DNA from: UMGS1590 sp963558655
GTDB lineage: Bacteria > Bacillota > Peptococcia > Peptococcales > Peptococcaceae
Reading direction: 5' to 3'
Length of the DNA stretch: 64,000 nucleotides
Assembly: GCA_963558655.1 (NCBI GenBank)
Contig: CAUWHJ010000007.1
Coordinates: 43,258-107,257 of the forward strand
Every line of letters starts with the position of its first letter. Position 1 is the first letter of the stretch. Both the position numbers and the translations under genes were made by a program. The notes below the pieces were generated by a model, which did not search any database, was not told where the DNA came from, and was given only the letters and a program-made list of their open reading frames with translations. This document shows, in pieces, positions 49,962 through 58,806 of this stretch.

Positions 49962-51641
49962 TTAGAACAGGCCGGAGATGACACCGTCGTTATCAACATC
50001 AATTTTTTCAGCAGCAGGCACCTTAGGCAGGCCAGGCATTTTCATGATGCTGCCAGTAAGCGCCACAAGGAAACCGGCACCGATGGAAGCGGTCATATCA
50101 CTGATGGTGATGCGGAAGCCGCTAGGACGGCCGAGCTTGGTTTGGTCGTCGGTGAGGGAATATTGGTTCTTCGCCATGCAGATTGGCAAATTGCCAAAGC
50201 CAAGTTTTTCAAAGGTGGCAATTTCACCTTCTGCTTTCGCAGTGTAATCCACACCGTCTGCACCATACACTTTGGTTGCAATGGCTTCGATTTTTTCTTT
50301 GATAGAAGCATTTGCATCATAAACGAACTTCATTTCGCTTGGTTCTTCACAGAGACGCACCACTTCTTTGGCGAGTTCTTCGCCGCCGGCACCGCCTTTG
50401 CCCCACACTTCGGAAAGTGCCACATTGACACCGAGCTCGGCACATTTTGTACGCACGAGTTCTAGTTCGGCTTCGGTGTCGGTTGGGAAGCGGTTAATCG
50501 CCACAACCACAGGCAAGCCAAACACATTGGTGATGTTCTCAATGTGCTTGAGCAGGTTTGGCAGGCCAGCTTCGAGTGCTTCAAGGTTTTCCTCTGCCAA
50601 ATCGTTCTTTGCCACACCGCCGTTATATTTGAGGGCTTTAATGGTCGCTACAAGCACCACGGCATCTGGCTGAATACCGGTCATGCGGCATTTAATGTCG
50701 ATGAATTTTTCTGCACCCAAATCAGCACCGAAACCAGCTTCGGTGATGAGGTAATCGGCCATTTTCATGCCCATCTGGGTAGCAATGACGCTGTTGCAGC
50801 CATGGGCAATGTTGGCAAATGGACCGCCGTGAATGAAGGCAGGCGTGCCTTCGAGTGTCTGGACAAGGTTTGGTTTGAGCGCATCTTTGAGCAGGGCTGC
50901 CATGGCGCCTTGCGCTTTAAGATCACCGCAGGTGACTGGTTCACCGTCATAGGTGTAAGCAACGATAATGCGAGCAAGGCGTTTTTTGAGGTCCTCAATA
51001 TCGGTGGCAAGGCAGAAAATCGCCATAATTTCAGAAGCCACGGTGATATCGAAGCCGTCCGAACGGGTAACCCCGTCCACTGGGCGGCCAATCCCATCAA
51101 TCACATTACGCAGCTGGCGGTCGTTCATATCCAGGCAGCGACGCCACACCACACGCTTAGGGTTGATGTTCAACGCATTGCCCTGGTAAATATGGTTATC
51201 AAGCATGGCTGCCAAAAGGTTGTTGGCAGCACCAATAGCGTGCAGGTCGCCGGTAAAGTGCAAATTGATGTCTTCCATTGGCACCACCTGGGCATAGCCG
51301 CCGCCGGCTGCGCCACCCTTGACACCGAACACCGGCCCCAGGGAAGGTTCGCGCAAAGCTACCATGGTTTTCTTGCCAAGGCGGTTCAAGGCATCGGCCA
51401 CACCAATGGTCGTGGTGGTTTTCCCTTCGCCGGCTGGCGTTGGATTGATGGCAGTCACAAGAACCACTTTGGCATTCTTGCGTTCTTTGAGCACATCGTT
51501 ATAATAGCGAAAATCAATTTTCGCTTTATATCGGCCATAGTTCTCAACGTATTCTTCCGGAATGTCGAGCTTTGCCGCAATGTCGTTGATTGGCTGCATG
51601 GTGGCTTCCTGTGCAATTTCAATATCAGATTTGAATCCCAT
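49962..51641 (-). CDS. fhs: Formate-tetrahydrofolate ligase
   Basis: A 559-residue enzyme interconverting formate + THF + ATP with 10-formyl-THF. P-loop: INPTPAGEGKTTTTIGVADAL. Other family features: EPSLGPVFGVKGGAAGGGYAQVVPMEDINLHFTGD, KRVVWRRCLDMNDRQLRNV and NRFPTDTEAELELV. In a glycine-oxidising anaerobe it can run toward formate and make ATP. The ATG follows AAAGGAG. It is the first gene of the C1 unit, 200 bases after the lpd terminator, with a possible own promoter in that gap. Confidence 0.97.
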   Translation of the reverse strand: MGFKSDIEIAQEATMQPINDIAAKLDIPEEYVENYGRYKAKIDFRYYNDVLKERKNAKVVLVTAINPTPAGEGKTTTTIGVADALNRLGKKTMVALREPSLGPVFGVKGGAAGGGYAQVVPMEDINLHFTGDLHAIGAANNLLAAMLDNHIYQGNALNINPKRVVWRRCLDMNDRQLRNVIDGIGRPVDGVTRSDGFDITVASEIMAIFCLATDIEDLKKRLARIIVAYTYDGEPVTCGDLKAQGAMAALLKDALKPNLVQTLEGTPAFIHGGPFANIAHGCNSVIATQMGMKMADYLITEAGFGADLGAEKFIDIKCRMTGIQPDAVVLVATIKALKYNGGVAKNDLAEENLEALEAGLPNLLKHIENITNVFGLPVVVAINRFPTDTEAELELVRTKCAELGVNVALSEVWGKGGAGGEELAKEVVRLCEEPSEMKFVYDANASIKEKIEAIATKVYGADGVDYTAKAEGEIATFEKLGFGNLPICMAKNQYSLTDDQTKLGRPSGFRITISDMTASIGAGFLVALTGSIMKMPGLPKVPAAEKIDVDNDGVISGLF

Positions 51642-51789
51642 TGATACACGCTCCTTTGTAAATCGAAATGCAATAGCGAACGAGCGCCGTTGGCACTCTC
51701 TATTTAGAGTACATCATTCTGCGATTCTTTAGTTATCAATATCGTTTTTTTTAACAATAAATATATCTTTACCATGTGCAACAACGTCA

Positions 51790-51840
51790 AAAAAGAAAAA
51801 AGTCATGGTTTCTGCGTCTCGTCGCATACGCAGAAACCAC
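51790..51840 (-). terminator. Intrinsic terminator of lpd / end of gcv operon
   Basis: TGGTTTCTGCGT and ACGCAGAAACCA form a perfect twelve-base-pair stem with a ten-base loop; on the minus strand TGACTTTTTTCTTTTTT follows. Confidence 0.93.
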
Positions 51841-51844
51841 GGTT

Positions 51845-53260
51845 TTATTTACGCTTTTTCTTCTTCGGCATCACGTGAATGGCTTCGCCGAAAAGTTCTT
51901 CCAGCGCTTCACCAACACCCTCATTATAGGTTGGGTGTGGGCGAATGGCACGGGTCACATCTTCGGCGGTCAGGCCGTTGGCAATGGCCACTGCCATTTC
52001 GCCAATCATATCGGTAGCACGCGCACACATCATCTGCGCGCCAACAATGCGGTGATCGTCTGCACGCGCCACCACTTTGATAAAGCCACGCCCTTCTTTG
52101 GTAATCAGGCTCTTGCCATTGCCGCCCATGATGTATTTACCAACCACCACATCGAGGCCGGTGGTTTTCGCTTCGTCTTCGGTGAGGCCCACGGAAGCAA
52201 TTTCCGGCGCCGTGTACACGCAAGCAGGCACCACATTCAAATCAATAGAAGGCGTATGACCGGCAAGATGTTCGGCGGTAACAATGCCCTGTGCACTGGC
52301 GGTGTGCGCCAGCTGCATACCAATCACACAGTCGCCAATGGCGTACACGTTCGGAATAGAGCTTTGGAAATGCTCGTCTACAAGGATACGTCCACGCTCC
52401 ATCTCTGGCAGCGCATCATCTGCAAACAGCCCTTCCGTATGTGGAGCACGCCCCACCGCACAAAGCACATACTGTGCGGAAACGGTTTTCTCTTCGTCTT
52501 TCTGGGTAAAATGCACCCTTGGCGCTTCGCCGTCCTGCTCAATCGCCTTAACCATCGCACCGGTGTAGATGTCCACGCCACGCTTTTTCATCATCATCTT
52601 CAGGTTCTGGCTGATGTCACGGTCCATGTTTGGCAATATGCGGTCCATGCCTTCAATGATGGTCACTTTCGTGCCAAGATGAGAGAGCGCACCTGCAAAT
52701 TCCACACCAATCACACCGCCGCCAATGATGGCGATGGATTCCGGCAGTTCACGCAAAGCAAACAATTCATCGCTGGAAATCACCTGCGGCAGGTCCATGC
52801 CAGGAATGTTCAGCATCACCGGCTTTGAACCAACAGCCAGAAGAATGTGGTCGGCGCTGTAAATGGTTTCCTGCCCTTCGGCATCGGTCACGTGCACCTT
52901 CTTCCCTGCATGAAGCACCCCACGCCCACGAATCAGCATCACACCATTGCCCTTAAAGAGCTGTTCCACGCCGCTCACCAGCTGGTTGATGGTTTCCTGC
53001 TTATAATCAATGATTTTTTCATAGTCAAAACGCACATGGTCAGCAAAAACGCCGAACTGTTCGGCGTTTTTCATTTCTTCGTACACACTCGCCGCATGAA
53101 TCATGGCTTTGGCAGGAATGCAGCCACGATTCAAACAGGTGCCGCCCACTTCGCGTGCTTCCACCACTGCCGTGGAAAGCCCCAGTTTAGCGGCTTTAAT
53201 CGCTGCCACATAGCCGCCTGGGCCAGCCCCAACAACAAGCAAATTAAAATGATTTTCCAA
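51845..53260 (-). CDS. lpd: Dihydrolipoyl dehydrogenase (L-protein)
   Basis: A 471-residue FAD enzyme that reoxidises dihydrolipoyl-GcvH with NAD+. FAD site LLVVGAGPGGYVAAIKAAKLG; redox disulfide C42/C47 in GGTCLNRGCIPAK; NAD site IAIIGGGVIGVEFAGALSHLG; C-terminal catalytic HPHPT variant IRPHPTYNEG. It lacks a fused lipoyl domain. It is the last gene of the glycine-cleavage group, directly after lplA, which fits a dedicated L-protein. Confidence 0.96.
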   Translation of the reverse strand: MENHFNLLVVGAGPGGYVAAIKAAKLGLSTAVVEAREVGGTCLNRGCIPAKAMIHAASVYEEMKNAEQFGVFADHVRFDYEKIIDYKQETINQLVSGVEQLFKGNGVMLIRGRGVLHAGKKVHVTDAEGQETIYSADHILLAVGSKPVMLNIPGMDLPQVISSDELFALRELPESIAIIGGGVIGVEFAGALSHLGTKVTIIEGMDRILPNMDRDISQNLKMMMKKRGVDIYTGAMVKAIEQDGEAPRVHFTQKDEEKTVSAQYVLCAVGRAPHTEGLFADDALPEMERGRILVDEHFQSSIPNVYAIGDCVIGMQLAHTASAQGIVTAEHLAGHTPSIDLNVVPACVYTAPEIASVGLTEDEAKTTGLDVVVGKYIMGGNGKSLITKEGRGFIKVVARADDHRIVGAQMMCARATDMIGEMAVAIANGLTAEDVTRAIRPHPTYNEGVGEALEELFGEAIHVMPKKKKRK

Positions 53261-53310
53261 TTCTCAAACCTCCTTAGCAAAAGAGCCAACGCAGCCATCA
53301 GCAAGCCATT

Positions 53311-54312
53311 TCAGCAGTCTATCGTTGCCAGCCAATCCAACACATCGTTTTTGGCGGTCTGCGCTGCCGCAGTCTCTGCCGAAAGCTGCTGCACGGCTTC
53401 TTTTAATGCACCATTGTTGTAACGCACGCCACGCAATGCAAGCGCCAGTGCATCCATCAAATCCGGCAGCAGGGCATCTGAATACACTTGCGCGTCCACA
53501 ATCGTACCGCTGTCAATTTGCAGCGCCACATCGACACGCCCCCATTCAAAACGCTTGCCCACACTGCGGTCAAAACGAAACTTGCGCCCAAAGATCCAGC
53601 GCCAATCGCTGTAACGCTCGCTGAGCGCCTGCCACGCCGCCTGGTCCACCGCTTCAAGCGGCATACGGTTTGGCGTTCCGCCATACACATCGGCAAAGGC
53701 GTCTATCAAAGCCTGTTTCAGCGCAGCAACCGTCAAATCCGGACAAACATCGACAAGATTCCGCACCCGTGCCTTCACCGATGCCACGCCTTTGCTCGCC
53801 AGCTTCTCCTGCGACACATTGAGATAGCGTGCCATCTTTTCGCCGTCCACCTGCATGAGCAAGGTGCCATGATGATAGGCGCGGTCGCCGTGCTCATAAA
53901 ACGCATTGCCAGATACCTTGCGCCCGTCCACAAGAACATCGTTACGCCCCGATTTTTCCGCCTGAATGCCCAAACGCCGCAATGCCTGCAAAATCACCTC
54001 AAGCTGTCGTGCGATGTCATAATGCGCTTTGTGCGCCAGAAAAGTAAAGTTGAGGTTGCCCAGGTCGTGATACACGGCGCCACCACCAGAAAGACGGCGA
54101 GCGAGATGCCCGCCGTCGGCTTCTAAGGTGGTGATGTTACATTCTTTCCAGGCGTTTTGGTTCTTGCCAATCACCACCGTGTGCTGATTCTGCCACAGAT
54201 AAAGAATAACTTCATCGCAAGCAACCTGCCCCAGCAGCCATTCTTCCAGCGCAAGATTGCGGTGGGGATTGGTACACGCACTTTCCACAAGCGTCAGCCG
54301 CTTTGGCAGCAC
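53311..54312 (-). CDS. lplA: Lipoate-protein ligase
   Basis: A ~333-residue enzyme attaching lipoate (via lipoyl-AMP) to GcvH. The lipoyl-binding core reads NPHRNLALEEWLLGQ, LYLWQNQHTVVIGKNQNAWKECN, LARRLSGGGAVYHDLGNLNFTF (RRxSGGGAVYHD signature) and GRNDVLVDGRKVSGNAFYEHGDRAYHHGTLLMQVD (catalytic Lys region). The start is uncertain: a GTG at 54312 with GAGG upstream, five bases after the gcvPB stop, fits better than ATG 54333. Its position makes the GCS self-sufficient for lipoylation when lipoate is supplied. Confidence 0.93.
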   Translation of the reverse strand: MLPKRLTLVESACTNPHRNLALEEWLLGQVACDEVILYLWQNQHTVVIGKNQNAWKECNITTLEADGGHLARRLSGGGAVYHDLGNLNFTFLAHKAHYDIARQLEVILQALRRLGIQAEKSGRNDVLVDGRKVSGNAFYEHGDRAYHHGTLLMQVDGEKMARYLNVSQEKLASKGVASVKARVRNLVDVCPDLTVAALKQALIDAFADVYGGTPNRMPLEAVDQAAWQALSERYSDWRWIFGRKFRFDRSVGKRFEWGRVDVALQIDSGTIVDAQVYSDALLPDLMDALALALRGVRYNNGALKEAVQQLSAETAAAQTAKNDVLDWLATIDC

Positions 54313-54316
54313 CGTC

Positions 54317-55750
54317 TCAGTCCTCAAAGACATAGCGCACAACCGGATGACGTGCCGCTTCCACTTCGTCCAAACGCCCCACCGGCGTGCTCACCGGCGC
54401 TGCGTGCAGTGCTTCCGGCTGCTCATAGGCCATGTTATAGAGAGCACGGAACACCTCAATGGCATGGTCGAGGGTTTCCCGCGATTCCGTTTCGGTAGGT
54501 TCCACCATCAATGCTTCGTGAACGATGAGTGGGAAATACATCGTTGGTGGGTGAATATGGTTGTCCAAAAGCCCTTTGGCGACATCGGTGGCAATGCAGC
54601 CGGTTTCTTTCTTCATGCGCGACAAATCCATGACAAACTCGTGCATACAGGTTGTATCATACGCCATGTCATAGAGGTCATGTAGCCCCACACGCATATA
54701 GTTGGCATTGAGCACCGCGTTGGCACTGGCTTCCGGAATGCCTTCACGACCAAGCGTTGTAATATAGGTGAGTGCGCGGACATAAACAAGGAAGTTGCCA
54801 TAAAACGCCTTTACATCGCCGATGCTCTGCGCCGGTTTCACAAAATGACGGCTGCCTTCTTCGCCTTCCACAAGACTCCCCGGCAGGAAGTCTGCCAGAA
54901 AGGCCTTGCAGCCCACAGGGCCAGAGCCAGGGCCGCCGCCGCCGTGAGGGGTGGAGAAGGTTTTGTGTAAATTCAGATGAACCACGTCAAACCCCATATC
55001 GCCAGGTCGTGCCCAGCCCATGACGGCGTTCAAATTGGCACCATCATAATAGCAAAGGCCGCCACATTCATGCACCATATCCGTGATGGCTTTGATGTTC
55101 GGATCAAAAAGACCAACGGTGTTCGGATTGGTCAGCATCAGTCCGGCTACTTCATCGGTGCAGACCGCTTTGAGCTTATCGAGGTCCACACAGCCATCTG
55201 CGCCGGATTCTACATTGACAATTTCATAGCCGCACATACTTGCACTGGCTGGGTTGGTGCCGTGTGCCGAGTCAGGCACAATCACCTTCGTGCGTTTGTT
55301 GTCGCCGCGCGCAGTGTGATACGCCTTGATGAGAAGAAGCCCCGTGAATTCACCGTGTGCACCGGCAGCCGGCTGTAAGGTCAAACGGTCCATGCCGGTG
55401 ATTTCGCAAAGATCTTTTTCCAATGTCTGGATCACTTCCAGGGCACCCTGCACGGTGCCTTCCGGCTGCAATGGGTGAATGTCCGCAAAGCCTGGCAAGT
55501 TAGCCATTTCTTCGTTCAAACGAGGGTTGTACTTCATGGTGCAGCTGCCAAGTGGGTAAAAACCATCGTTCACACCATGGCATTTTTTCGCCAATTCGGT
55601 GTAATGACGACTAAGGTCTACTTCGCTGATTTCTGGCAAATGGAGCTTACTTTCTCGAGCGTCCTTCGCCGCCACTTCAACAACAGGTACATCGCAGGCA
55701 GGAATGATGTCCATGCCGCGGCCCGGTCTGCTTTTTTCAAATATCAGCAT
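54317..55750 (-). CDS. gcvPB: Glycine dehydrogenase (decarboxylating) subunit 2
   Basis: A 477-residue PLP-binding half of the P-protein. The pyridoxal lysine is K263 in VVHLNLHKTFSTPHGGGGPGSGP. Other motifs: GFYPLGSCTMKYNP, LQPAAGAHGEFTGLL, PDSAHGTNPASA, YYDGANLNA. It decarboxylates glycine together with GcvPA and passes the aminomethyl group to lipoyl-GcvH. Its ATG lies one base after the gcvPA stop with GGAGG inside gcvPA, so the subunits are coupled. Confidence 0.97.
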   Translation of the reverse strand: MLIFEKSRPGRGMDIIPACDVPVVEVAAKDARESKLHLPEISEVDLSRHYTELAKKCHGVNDGFYPLGSCTMKYNPRLNEEMANLPGFADIHPLQPEGTVQGALEVIQTLEKDLCEITGMDRLTLQPAAGAHGEFTGLLLIKAYHTARGDNKRTKVIVPDSAHGTNPASASMCGYEIVNVESGADGCVDLDKLKAVCTDEVAGLMLTNPNTVGLFDPNIKAITDMVHECGGLCYYDGANLNAVMGWARPGDMGFDVVHLNLHKTFSTPHGGGGPGSGPVGCKAFLADFLPGSLVEGEEGSRHFVKPAQSIGDVKAFYGNFLVYVRALTYITTLGREGIPEASANAVLNANYMRVGLHDLYDMAYDTTCMHEFVMDLSRMKKETGCIATDVAKGLLDNHIHPPTMYFPLIVHEALMVEPTETESRETLDHAIEVFRALYNMAYEQPEALHAAPVSTPVGRLDEVEAARHPVVRYVFED

Positions 55751-55751
55751 C

Positions 55752-57068
55752 TCAGCCCACCTCCTTCACAATACGAATCACGTTGTCCATTTCTTCCTTG
55801 GTATTCATTTCTGTGCAGCACCAGAGAATGCGCTTATCGTCCAGCGGATAACCGCCGAGAATGTTTTCTTTCTCAAGAGCAGAAAGGATCTTTTCAGCCG
55901 GAACGTCGCTTGAGGTGACAAATTCATGGAAGAACGCGCCCTTGTTTTCCAGCGTCAATCCCGCGCTGACAAGGCCCTCAGCCAGATAATGCGCCTTCGA
56001 GAGGCACTGGGTGGCCACATTCGCCAGCCCCTTGTTGCCCACGCTCGACAGGTACACCCCTACCGCCAAGGCACACAAAGCCTGGTTGGAGCAAATATTA
56101 GAAGACGCTTTTTCACGGCGAATGTGCTGTTCACGCGCCTGCAAAGTGAGCACATAGCCAATATTGCCCTTTGCATCATGCGTTTGCCCCACAATGCGCC
56201 CCGGCAGAGCACGCATATTTTTGGTCGTTGTTGCCATAAAGCCCACATACGGACCGCCGAATCCCAAAGGCAGCCCCAATGGCTGGGCATCGCCAACGGC
56301 AATATCTGCACCATATTCTCGAGGCGTTTTCATGAGCGCAAGGGTCATCGGATTGACCCCCATGATGAATTTTGCCTTCACCGCATGGGCAATCTCGCCA
56401 ATAGCGGCAGCATCTTCAATGTTGCCGTAGTAGTTCGGCTGCTGAATATACACACTGGCCGTACCCGCATCACAGGCAGCTTTGATGCCTTCGATGTCTG
56501 TTAAGCCATCAGCCGTTGGTGGCACAACGACCACTTCCATATTGTTGCCAAAAGTGTACGTCTTAATGGTCGAAAGCACATAAGGGTTGATCGCACCAGA
56601 AACAACAGCCTTTTTCTGCTTTTTGCCATAGCACATCGAAAGCGCTTCCGCCGCTGCACTGGCGCCATCATAAACGGAGGCATTGCTCACGTCCATGCCG
56701 GTCAATTCGCAAATATACGTCTGATACTCGAAAATGGATTGCAAAATCCCCTGGCTGATTTCTGCCTGATACGGCGTGTACGCCGTCTGCAAATTTTCTT
56801 TGGCAAGCACACTCTTCACCATGGCTGGCACATAATGGTTGTAGGCACCAGCACCACGGAAAATATGCGGAAAAATCTTGTTCTTTTCGGCCATTTGCGT
56901 CAATATGCGGCGTGTTTCCAGCTCGCTCTTGCCTTCCGGCAAATGGAGTGGTTCCTTGAGCTTCATCTCATCAGGAATGACGCTGAACAAATCGTCAAAC
57001 GAATTATAGCCGCAGGCCTTGAGCATCTCCTGACGTTCTTCGTTGGTATTAGGCACATAGCTGCCCAT
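55752..57068 (-). CDS. gcvPA: Glycine dehydrogenase (decarboxylating) subunit 1
   Basis: A 438-residue N-terminal half of P-protein: MGSYVPNTNEERQEMLKACG, IFRGAGAYNHYVPAMVKSVL, AYTPYQAEISQGILQSIFEYQTYICELTGMDVSNASVYDGASAAAEAL, and QPLGLPLGFGGPYVGFMATTTKNMRALPGRIVGQTHD. It pairs with GcvPB. The two-subunit form is typical for Bacillota. It follows gcvH by 45 bases. Confidence 0.97.
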   Translation of the reverse strand: MGSYVPNTNEERQEMLKACGYNSFDDLFSVIPDEMKLKEPLHLPEGKSELETRRILTQMAEKNKIFPHIFRGAGAYNHYVPAMVKSVLAKENLQTAYTPYQAEISQGILQSIFEYQTYICELTGMDVSNASVYDGASAAAEALSMCYGKKQKKAVVSGAINPYVLSTIKTYTFGNNMEVVVVPPTADGLTDIEGIKAACDAGTASVYIQQPNYYGNIEDAAAIGEIAHAVKAKFIMGVNPMTLALMKTPREYGADIAVGDAQPLGLPLGFGGPYVGFMATTTKNMRALPGRIVGQTHDAKGNIGYVLTLQAREQHIRREKASSNICSNQALCALAVGVYLSSVGNKGLANVATQCLSKAHYLAEGLVSAGLTLENKGAFFHEFVTSSDVPAEKILSALEKENILGGYPLDDKRILWCCTEMNTKEEMDNVIRIVKEVG

Positions 57069-57113
57069 AGGTATTCACCGTCCTTTGTCAGTCATTTAAG
57101 CAAAGAAAAAGTC

Positions 57114-57494
57114 TTAGTCCTCAAGCCCTTCCACATACGCCTTGTATTCATCAGCATTCATCAAGCCTTCACCTTCGCTGAAATCAGCCACCTTGACAAA
57201 CCAGGCATCGTATGGGGTTTCGTTGATTTTTTCCGGTGCATCGAGCAATTCTTCGTTGATTTCCACAACCTTGCCGTCCACTGGAGAAAGCACATCACTG
57301 GCAGCCTTGACAGATTCCACGTCCGCAAAAGTTTCGCCGCTCTCTACGTCATCGCCCACTTCTGGCAGATTCACAAACACAAGGTCGCCCAGTTCGTTCT
57401 GTGCATAATCGGTAATACCAATCACTGCCACATCACCGTCAATAAGCACCCATTCGTGATCTTCAGAGTAACGCAATTCATCTCTAATTTCCAT
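57114..57494 (-). CDS. gcvH: Glycine cleavage system H protein
   Basis: A 126-residue lipoyl carrier. The lipoylated lysine is K63 in FADVESVKAASDVLSPVDG, preceded by RYSEDHEWVLIDGDVAVIGITDYAQNELGDLVFVNLPEVG. It shuttles the aminomethyl group between P, T and L proteins. GGACGG precedes the ATG. A hairpin CACGGAC-GTGC-GTCCGTG between gcvT and gcvH (57542-57559) has its T-run on the wrong side and is probably an mRNA stability element. Confidence 0.97.
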   Translation of the reverse strand: MEIRDELRYSEDHEWVLIDGDVAVIGITDYAQNELGDLVFVNLPEVGDDVESGETFADVESVKAASDVLSPVDGKVVEINEELLDAPEKINETPYDAWFVKVADFSEGEGLMNADEYKAYVEGLED

Positions 57495-57571
57495 AATGAT
57501 ACCGTCCTTTCAAGCATATACCATAAATATTTTTGATAATTCACGGACGCACGTCCGTGAAAAAAATTTGC

Positions 57572-58654
57572 TCACTTTTCTCTCTTATAAAATGGCAGTT
57601 CTACCACTTCAGCCGCTATACGACGACCGCGTACTTCAGCTTCCACAGCATCACCAACATCCACACTATCTTTTTCCACAAGCGCCATCGCCACCGGATG
57701 CCCCAAATATGGGCAGTGCGTGCCAGAAGTGGTCACACCAATCTGCTTATCGCCAACAAACACAGGCGCTTCTTCACGGATAATACCACGACCAGTGACC
57801 TTGAGACCGATACGTTTTCTCCCAGCAGGTGCTTCCAAAGCTGCCTTGCCAATGAAATCATCCTTATCCATCTTCACAGCAAAACCCAATCCTGTTTCCA
57901 ACGGACTCACTGTTTCGTTCATTTCATGGCCGTACAGCGGCATGGCAGCTTCCATACGCAAGGTATCCCGTGCACCAAGGCCACATGGCAAAAGACCATA
58001 TTCTTCGCCGGCTTCCATCACCTTGTTCCACAGTTCTACCACATCGTCGGCGGCACAATACAGCTCCACGCCATCTTCGCCTGTATAATCCGTTTTAGAT
58101 ACAATGCAAGGAATACTGGCGACTTCGCCATGCATCACCGCGCGATAGTATTTGGCCGGAATGCTTTCTTCCGTAGCGAGCTTACGCAGAATATCCATAG
58201 CCTTTGGCCCTTGCAGCGCCAACTGCCCCCATTCATCGCTCACATCTGTGAAGGTTGCATCGCCAAACTCGTGCTCTTTCAGCCAGGCAAAATCTTTGTC
58301 TTTGTTGGCTGCGTTCACAACAAGCAGATAGTCGTTGTCGGCATATTTGTACACAATCAAATCGTCCACACAACCGCCATTGTCGTAACACATGACCGTA
58401 TAACGTGCTTGTCCGTCTTCCATATTGCCAAATTTGTTGGTCAGAATATGTTCCAAATTGGCAAGCGCATCTGAGCCTTTCAACGTAATCTCGCCCATAT
58501 GGCTGACATCGAAAAGCCCCGCTTTTTCACGCACAGCCATATGCTCGGCAATCACGCCGGCTTTGTACTGCACAGGCATCGCATAGCCGCCAAAAGGCAC
58601 CATTTTGCCGCCTGCCGCAACGTGCGTGTCATACAACGGTGTTTTTTTATCCAT
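57572..58654 (-). CDS. gcvT: Aminomethyltransferase (T-protein)
   Basis: A 360-residue enzyme that transfers the C1 unit from aminomethyl-lipoyl-GcvH to THF, releasing ammonia. Motifs: MVPFGGYAMPVQYKAGVIAEHMAVREKAGLFDVSHMGEI, DDLIVYKYADNDYLLVVNAANKDKD, and the C-terminal IGVTTSGTHCPYLGHPVAMALV. First gene of gcvT-H-PA-PB-lplA-lpd, behind the agcS terminator, so it needs its own promoter; TACAAT about 40 bases before the ATG is a possible -10. No glycine riboswitch is visible here. Confidence 0.97.
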   Translation of the reverse strand: MDKKTPLYDTHVAAGGKMVPFGGYAMPVQYKAGVIAEHMAVREKAGLFDVSHMGEITLKGSDALANLEHILTNKFGNMEDGQARYTVMCYDNGGCVDDLIVYKYADNDYLLVVNAANKDKDFAWLKEHEFGDATFTDVSDEWGQLALQGPKAMDILRKLATEESIPAKYYRAVMHGEVASIPCIVSKTDYTGEDGVELYCAADDVVELWNKVMEAGEEYGLLPCGLGARDTLRMEAAMPLYGHEMNETVSPLETGLGFAVKMDKDDFIGKAALEAPAGRKRIGLKVTGRGIIREEAPVFVGDKQIGVTTSGTHCPYLGHPVAMALVEKDSVDVGDAVEAEVRGRRIAAEVVELPFYKREK

Positions 58655-58707
58655 ACAAATTCCTCCTTCTCACCTATTGTAACGTATATAGCGCTAAAAA
58701 AGAATAA

Positions 58708-58764
58708 CAAAAAAGGAGGATTTCTTAAGCACGAATTGTGCGAAAGAAATCCTCCTTTCTATGA
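58708..58764 (-). terminator. Intrinsic terminator of the agcS gene
   Basis: AAGGAGGATTTCTT and AAGAAATCCTCCTT pair as a fourteen-base-pair stem (loop partly paired GCAC/GTGC); on the minus strand TTTTTGTTATTCTTTTTT follows. Confidence 0.93.
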
Positions 58765-58806
58765 ACATCATATAAACGTTACACACTGCTCCCTTAAAGG
58801 GTTCAA

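Noticed and set aside
50544..51644. 366-codon plus-strand open frame opposite fhs
   Set aside because: It mirrors the highly conserved fhs gene and encodes no recognisable protein.
57542..57559. Terminator between gcvT and gcvH
   Set aside because: The T-run lies before, not after, the hairpin on the transcribed strand; probably an mRNA stability element.
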